A DNA stretch of 64,000 nt, from positions 310,001 to 374,000 of the forward strand of contig NZ_SOAW01000002.1 of NCBI RefSeq assembly GCF_004364645.1, read 5' to 3'. Of this stretch, positions 59,933 to 64,000 are shown piece by piece; the stretch's first letter is position 1; the number at the start of each line of letters is the position of its first letter. The position numbers were made by a program, and so were the translations under genes. Below the pieces are notes generated by a model. The model was not told where the DNA came from. It worked only from the letters and a program-made list of their open reading frames with translations, and made no database searches. This DNA comes from Naumannella halotolerans. Its GTDB lineage: Bacteria > Actinomycetota > Actinomycetes > Propionibacteriales > Propionibacteriaceae.

Positions 59933-61174
59933 ATGAAGATCGTAGTGCTGACTGTCGGTACCGACGGAGACGTCGTACCGTACGCCGGTCTGGGCGCCCG
60001 CCTGGCCGCGCAGGGTCACGACGTGGCGATCGCCACCCACGTCTCCTCCGAGCAGGTGGTACGCAATGCCGGCCTGGAGTTCCGGCGGCTGCCGATCGAC
60101 ATGAAGGAGGAGCTCGCCCCGCGCCACGGCCGTTCGGGGATGAAGATCTACCGGATGTGGTCGATCTACCGCGAGCACTGGGACGAGCTGTGCGACGCCT
60201 CCCTCGAAGCCTGTGCCGACGCCGATCTGGTGGCGGTCTCGGCGCTCGGGCTGCACGGGGTGCACATCGCCGAGGCACTGGACACCCCGAGCATCGGCCT
60301 GTTCCTGCAGCCGCTGGACCCGACCGGCGATTTCGCCCCGCCGATCGTCACCACGACCTCCTTCGGCCGCCGGGGCAACCGGTACGCCGGGCGGGCCTTC
60401 AACGGGCTGGGTCAGGCGCCGGTCTACCGGAAGATGAACCAGTTGCGCGGCCGACTCGGACTGCCCCGTACCAATCCGGACCGTTGGTACCGCGGGTTGA
60501 ACAAGCGGGGCTGGCCGATCCTCTACGGCTACAGCCCGACGATCGTGCCGAAACCCGCGGACTGGCCGCATTTTCGCCGGCCGGTGGGTTACTGGTGGGC
60601 GCCGCCGCTGGCTGCGGACTGGCGACCGCCGGCCGAGGTGGTCGACTTCCTCGACGACGGGGACAAACCCGTCTTCGTCGGCTTCGGCTCGATGCCGGCC
60701 GTCGACGGACAGCGTCTGGCCGAGACGGTCGCCAAGGCGCTGCGCCGGGCCGGTCGGCGCGGGGTGATCCAGGGCGGCTGGTCGAATCTGCAGGTCAAGG
60801 GCGATGACATGCTGACGATCGGCCCCACCCCGCACGACTGGTTGTTCCCGAGGATGGCCGCGGTGGTCCACCACGGCGGAGCGGGTACGACCGCAGCCGG
60901 CCTGCGCGCCGGGGTGCCGACCGTGACGGTGCCGTTCGCCTCCGACCAGCCGTTCTGGGCCAATCGGCTGATCAAGCTGGGAGTCTCCCCGGGTTCGGTC
61001 GGAGTCAAACGGGTGGATGCCGAGATCCTGGCCGCACTGGTCTCGGAGGCCGTCACCGATCCGGGGTACAGCGCCCGGGCCCGGTTGCTGGCCGGTCAGG
61101 TACGGCAGGAGGACGGCAGCGCCGCGGTGCTCGCCGAGATGGAGCGGATCGCCGAGCTGGGACGGGTCGGCTGA
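59933..61174 (+). CDS. GT1 glycosyltransferase
   Basis: A 413-residue GT-B enzyme of the UGT/MGT type. The N-terminal domain starts MKIVVLTVGTDGDVVPYAGL; the C-terminal donor site has VFVGFGSMPAVDGQ and HHGGAGTTAAGLRAGVP. Such enzymes glycosylate lipids or polyketides. A second, weaker relative follows. Confidence 0.92.
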   Translation: MKIVVLTVGTDGDVVPYAGLGARLAAQGHDVAIATHVSSEQVVRNAGLEFRRLPIDMKEELAPRHGRSGMKIYRMWSIYREHWDELCDASLEACADADLVAVSALGLHGVHIAEALDTPSIGLFLQPLDPTGDFAPPIVTTTSFGRRGNRYAGRAFNGLGQAPVYRKMNQLRGRLGLPRTNPDRWYRGLNKRGWPILYGYSPTIVPKPADWPHFRRPVGYWWAPPLAADWRPPAEVVDFLDDGDKPVFVGFGSMPAVDGQRLAETVAKALRRAGRRGVIQGGWSNLQVKGDDMLTIGPTPHDWLFPRMAAVVHHGGAGTTAAGLRAGVPTVTVPFASDQPFWANRLIKLGVSPGSVGVKRVDAEILAALVSEAVTDPGYSARARLLAGQVRQEDGSAAVLAEMERIAELGRVG

Positions 61175-61274
61175 GCCGCTCGAGGCCCGACCGGACTCAC
61201 CTTCCGGCCCCCTCGGTCATCGGGATCGACCGTGTCTGCGACGGACCCGGCCGGCAGCCGAGGATCGGCCGGGC

Positions 61275-62495
61275 ATGAGGATCGTCGTCGCGGCCGCCGG
61301 CAGCCGCGGTGATGCCGTACCGTTCGGCGCGCTCGCGGCCCGGTTGCAGGAGGCCGGCCACCGGGTCCGGCTGCTCACCCACGAATCGTTGCGCGATCTG
61401 GTTGCCGACGGTGTGCCGACGATCGGGGTGGCCAGCGATCCCGCGCAGTTGCTGACCGGACCGGCCGCCGCGGCGCTGCGCCGGGGCGACCTGCGGGGGT
61501 TGAACCGTACCCGCGGTGAGTTCGCTGCCTTCCTGGCCGCCTTCCACGACCCGGCGCAGCGCGAACTCGCGGGGGCGGGACTGCTGATCGCCTCCACGAT
61601 GGCGATCGCGGCGGTCGACGCAGCGCTCGAGCGTGGCGTACCGGTGATCCGGGCCCATCTGTGGCCGGAGAACACCGCACTGACCGGTCCGATGCCGTTG
61701 CTGCCGTACGGCTGGCGGATCCCCGCTCCGTTGCGCCGCGGGATGCGGGCCGGGTTGCGGCGGGTGGAGCCGTACCTGGCCGGTTTCGACGGCGGTTGGG
61801 TGCGCGGCCGGTTGCGGCTGCGGCCGCATCATCGGGCCGGACTGACCACCCACACCCATGGCACGATGTTCGCGCTCAGCCCGCTGCTGCTGGGTGCCGA
61901 ACCGGTCGGCGGGTACGCCACGGGGTGGTGGACCGGCCCACCGGAGGGCGGGCTGAGCGCTGCCACCGTCGACCTGCTGTCCCGCCCGGGTACCTGGCTG
62001 CACATCGGCTTCGGGTCGATGCCGCAGACCCTTCCCGAACAGGTGCTCGAGCTCGTCTCCGCCGCGGCCCGGCGGGTCGGGGTGCGGGCCGTGGTGCAAC
62101 TGCCCGGCGCCGAGGGATTGGACGACGGCACGGTGTGCGGGATCGGCACCGAACCCCATGCCGCGCTGTTCGACCGGGTCGCGCTCTCGGTCCACCACGG
62201 CGGCTCGGGCACCACTGGCGTGGCGGTCGGTGCCGGGATCGCGTCGGTGGTCGTACCGCATCTGGCAGATCAGTTCTGGTGGGGCCATCGGCTGCAGGCG
62301 CTCGGTCTGGCTCCACCGCTGCTGCCGCGACCGTTGCTGAGCCCGGACCGGCTGGCCCGCCGGATCGAGGTCGCTCTGCGAGCGGCGGTCCGGCGCCGCT
62401 GTGCCGAGATCGGTGAGCGGGTACGGGCCGAGGACGGTACCGGCGCGGCGGTGCGCTTCGTCGAGTGCGCGGTCGCGGACGGTGGGCGCCGATGA
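61275..62495 (+). CDS. GT1 glycosyltransferase, second copy
   Basis: A 406-residue relative of the preceding enzyme. It starts MRIVVAAAGSRGDAVPFGAL and has HIGFGSMPQTLPEQ and HHGGSGTTGVAVGAGI. It is more diverged, especially in the acceptor half, so the two probably use different acceptors. The stop overlaps the next gene's ATG. Confidence 0.9.
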   Translation: MRIVVAAAGSRGDAVPFGALAARLQEAGHRVRLLTHESLRDLVADGVPTIGVASDPAQLLTGPAAAALRRGDLRGLNRTRGEFAAFLAAFHDPAQRELAGAGLLIASTMAIAAVDAALERGVPVIRAHLWPENTALTGPMPLLPYGWRIPAPLRRGMRAGLRRVEPYLAGFDGGWVRGRLRLRPHHRAGLTTHTHGTMFALSPLLLGAEPVGGYATGWWTGPPEGGLSAATVDLLSRPGTWLHIGFGSMPQTLPEQVLELVSAAARRVGVRAVVQLPGAEGLDDGTVCGIGTEPHAALFDRVALSVHHGGSGTTGVAVGAGIASVVVPHLADQFWWGHRLQALGLAPPLLPRPLLSPDRLARRIEVALRAAVRRRCAEIGERVRAEDGTGAAVRFVECAVADGGRR

Positions 62496-63952
62496 GCAGC
62501 CTGGCTGCCGGACGGCTCGGCGCGACGGTCGCCGGTTGCTGGTCCCGGAGGCCCGCCGGTGCGGCTGCCGCGTTGACGGTGTTCGTGGTGCTGTTGTTGC
62601 TCGCCGGTAGGTACGGACCGCACGGCGACGAGTTGTACTTCCGGATGCTGCCGCTGGACTGGTGGTACGTCGACCAGCCGCCGCTGACGGTGTGGCTGAG
62701 CCGGGCGGCGGCTTCGATCAGCGATGCCTTCTGGGTGCAGCGGGTGCCGGCGGCGCTGGCCGCGGCCGGGGGTGCCTTGCTGACCGCAGCATTTCCGCGG
62801 GTGCTCGGCTACGGCTCCCAGGTGCAGTCGGTGGCCGCCTGGGCACACGCGAGCACCGTCTACCCGCTGATCGTCGGTCATGTCTTCCTCACCTCCTCAC
62901 TCGACCTGCTGGCCTGGCAGGGAATCGTGTTGCTGGTGGTGATGGCGGCCAGGGGCCGGGTCTGGTCACTGGCCTGGGCAGGGGCGGTCGCCGGCATCGC
63001 CTGCTGGAACAAGTTGTTGATCATCCCCCTGCTGGGTGCGTTGGTGATCTCGTTGTTGATCATGCGACGGGATCTGCTGTTCTCCCGGGCCGGTGCCGTC
63101 GGCGCAGCGGTCGCGACACTGGTGGGTGGCCCGCAGGTCCTGGCCCAAGCCATGCACGGTTGGCCGATGCGGGCGGTCTCGGGTGATCTGGTGGCGGCCA
63201 ATGCCGGGGTCAACCGATGGCTGGTGCTACCGCTGCTGGTGGCCTTCGTCGGTCCACCGCTGTTCGGGGTGTGCCTGCGCGGGCTCCGCTGCTCGACGTA
63301 CCCGTCGCCGATCGGTCTGCTGGCACCGGCGGCGATCGTGCTGGTGGGGTGGAATCTGGTCGCTCCGGCGCAGCCGTACTACGCGGTCGGCCTGTTCCTG
63401 TGTGCACTGGCGATCGGCTGGGGGCCGGTGAGTGAGGGCGCCGGGGTGATCTGGCGCCATGCCCGGTCGGTGATCGCTGCGAATGCGGTGATTGGCGCCG
63501 TGATCGCACTGCCAGTGCTGCCCGTACCCTCGGCGGTCCACGGGGTCGTCGCCGCGGTCAACCCGGTTGCGCGTGATCAGGTCGGCTGGGCCGACTGGGT
63601 CGCGCAGGCTGACCGCGCCCGTGGTGGTACGCCGGCCGCGGTGGTCACCGATGCCTACGCCCTGGCCGGAGCGATTCATTTCTACGGCTCGTCCGCCGGT
63701 GAACCGATCGAGGTCGCCTCCGGCCACAACGCCCTGTGGGATCTGGGTCCGCCGGCGGCCGAACAGGTGCTGCTGGTCGGTCCGCGGGCGGTCGCCCGTT
63801 CCGCGGACTTCACCGAGTGCCGGGCGGCGGGGCGGCTCAGCGACCTGCACCGCGACTCCTTCGGTGTCGCCGGGTCACCGATGCTGTGGTGCAGCGGACC
63901 GATCGGCGGCTGGGCGGCGATCTGGCCGGCCTTTCGTCACCTCGGCGCCTGA
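62492..63952 (+). CDS. GT-C glycosyltransferase, ArnT/PMT type
   Basis: A 486-residue membrane protein with about 10 helices. The first extracellular loop has the family's acidic motif (RYGPHGDELYFRML), followed by WWYVDQPPLTVWLS. The C-terminal domain is soluble. It transfers a sugar from a polyprenyl carrier. It overlaps the second GT1 gene as ATGA, so the three glycosyltransferases form one operon. Confidence 0.88.
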   Translation: MSSLAAGRLGATVAGCWSRRPAGAAAALTVFVVLLLLAGRYGPHGDELYFRMLPLDWWYVDQPPLTVWLSRAAASISDAFWVQRVPAALAAAGGALLTAAFPRVLGYGSQVQSVAAWAHASTVYPLIVGHVFLTSSLDLLAWQGIVLLVVMAARGRVWSLAWAGAVAGIACWNKLLIIPLLGALVISLLIMRRDLLFSRAGAVGAAVATLVGGPQVLAQAMHGWPMRAVSGDLVAANAGVNRWLVLPLLVAFVGPPLFGVCLRGLRCSTYPSPIGLLAPAAIVLVGWNLVAPAQPYYAVGLFLCALAIGWGPVSEGAGVIWRHARSVIAANAVIGAVIALPVLPVPSAVHGVVAAVNPVARDQVGWADWVAQADRARGGTPAAVVTDAYALAGAIHFYGSSAGEPIEVASGHNALWDLGPPAAEQVLLVGPRAVARSADFTECRAAGRLSDLHRDSFGVAGSPMLWCSGPIGGWAAIWPAFRHLGA

Positions 63953-64000
63953 ACGGACCAGCAACGACCAGGCCTCGAGCACGATCACCAGGAACAACAG
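63875..64000 (-). CDS. Membrane protein, C-terminal end (runs off the window)
   Basis: The minus strand from the window edge has an open frame with a membrane helix, LLFLVIVLEAWSLLV, then a basic tail, ending at 63875. It overlaps the ArnT-like gene's end by 78 nt in convergent orientation. The helix composition suggests a real gene, but most of it is outside. Confidence 0.4.
   Translation of the reverse strand: MLFLVIVLEAWSLLVRSGAEVTKGRPDRRPAADRSAAPQHR

Overview
The window is high-GC, strongly codon-biased DNA of an actinobacterium. The DUF5318-ponA gene pair, an actinobacterial Tad pilus locus with a LysM/BTAD protein, and a phage WhiB-like regulator all point that way. A Propionibacteriaceae-like host is my best guess, but nothing here fixes the genus.

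Positions 1 to about 21,200 are the right-hand part of a siphovirus-type prophage whose left end lies outside the window. From 18,994 leftward, nearly everything is one minus-strand early-to-late transcription unit with 1-4 nt stop/start overlaps. In transcription order it holds a Cro-like regulator, a conserved phage protein that looks RAMP/Cas7-like, an unusual array of about 48 five-base units, many small early proteins, a pentapeptide-repeat protein, YqaJ exonuclease with RecT annealase, RusA resolvase, a WhiB-like protein, and a replication-type gene pair with iteron-like repeats. GIY-YIG and HNH nucleases follow, then small and large terminase (the large one interrupted by a class 3-type intein), portal, prohead protease and capsid. 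The divergent plus-strand lysogeny module (19,197-21,174) encodes a repressor, an ImmA-like protein with an altered active site, two SHOCT-type membrane proteins, a lipoprotein and a small HTH protein. The integrase and tail genes are not in the window.

The prophage ends inside a host tadA/cpaF ATPase gene: only its C-terminal third remains, directly before tadB, tadC, a small pilin-like gene and a LysM-BTAD protein. Next come copZ with a CsoR-type copper operator, an aldo/keto reductase, DUF5318 and a class A penicillin-binding protein, a two-part GT-C glycosyltransferase, and a TetR-controlled MMPL/YhgE envelope pair. They are followed by a tyrosine phosphatase, a MarR-MFS efflux unit and an AAA-type ATPase.

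From 45,137 to 53,805 a minus-strand operon encodes a peptide-type ABC importer, a beta-lactamase-fold hydrolase and the three enzymes that convert L-carnitine to glycine betaine (BKACE, carnitine dehydrogenase, thioesterase), with a divergent IclR regulator. The right end (54,744-64,000) is a cell-envelope cluster: an alanine-racemase-like protein, a C-methyltransferase/aminotransferase fusion, a FemX-type ligase, two GT1 glycosyltransferases, an ArnT-like GT-C protein and the end of another membrane protein.
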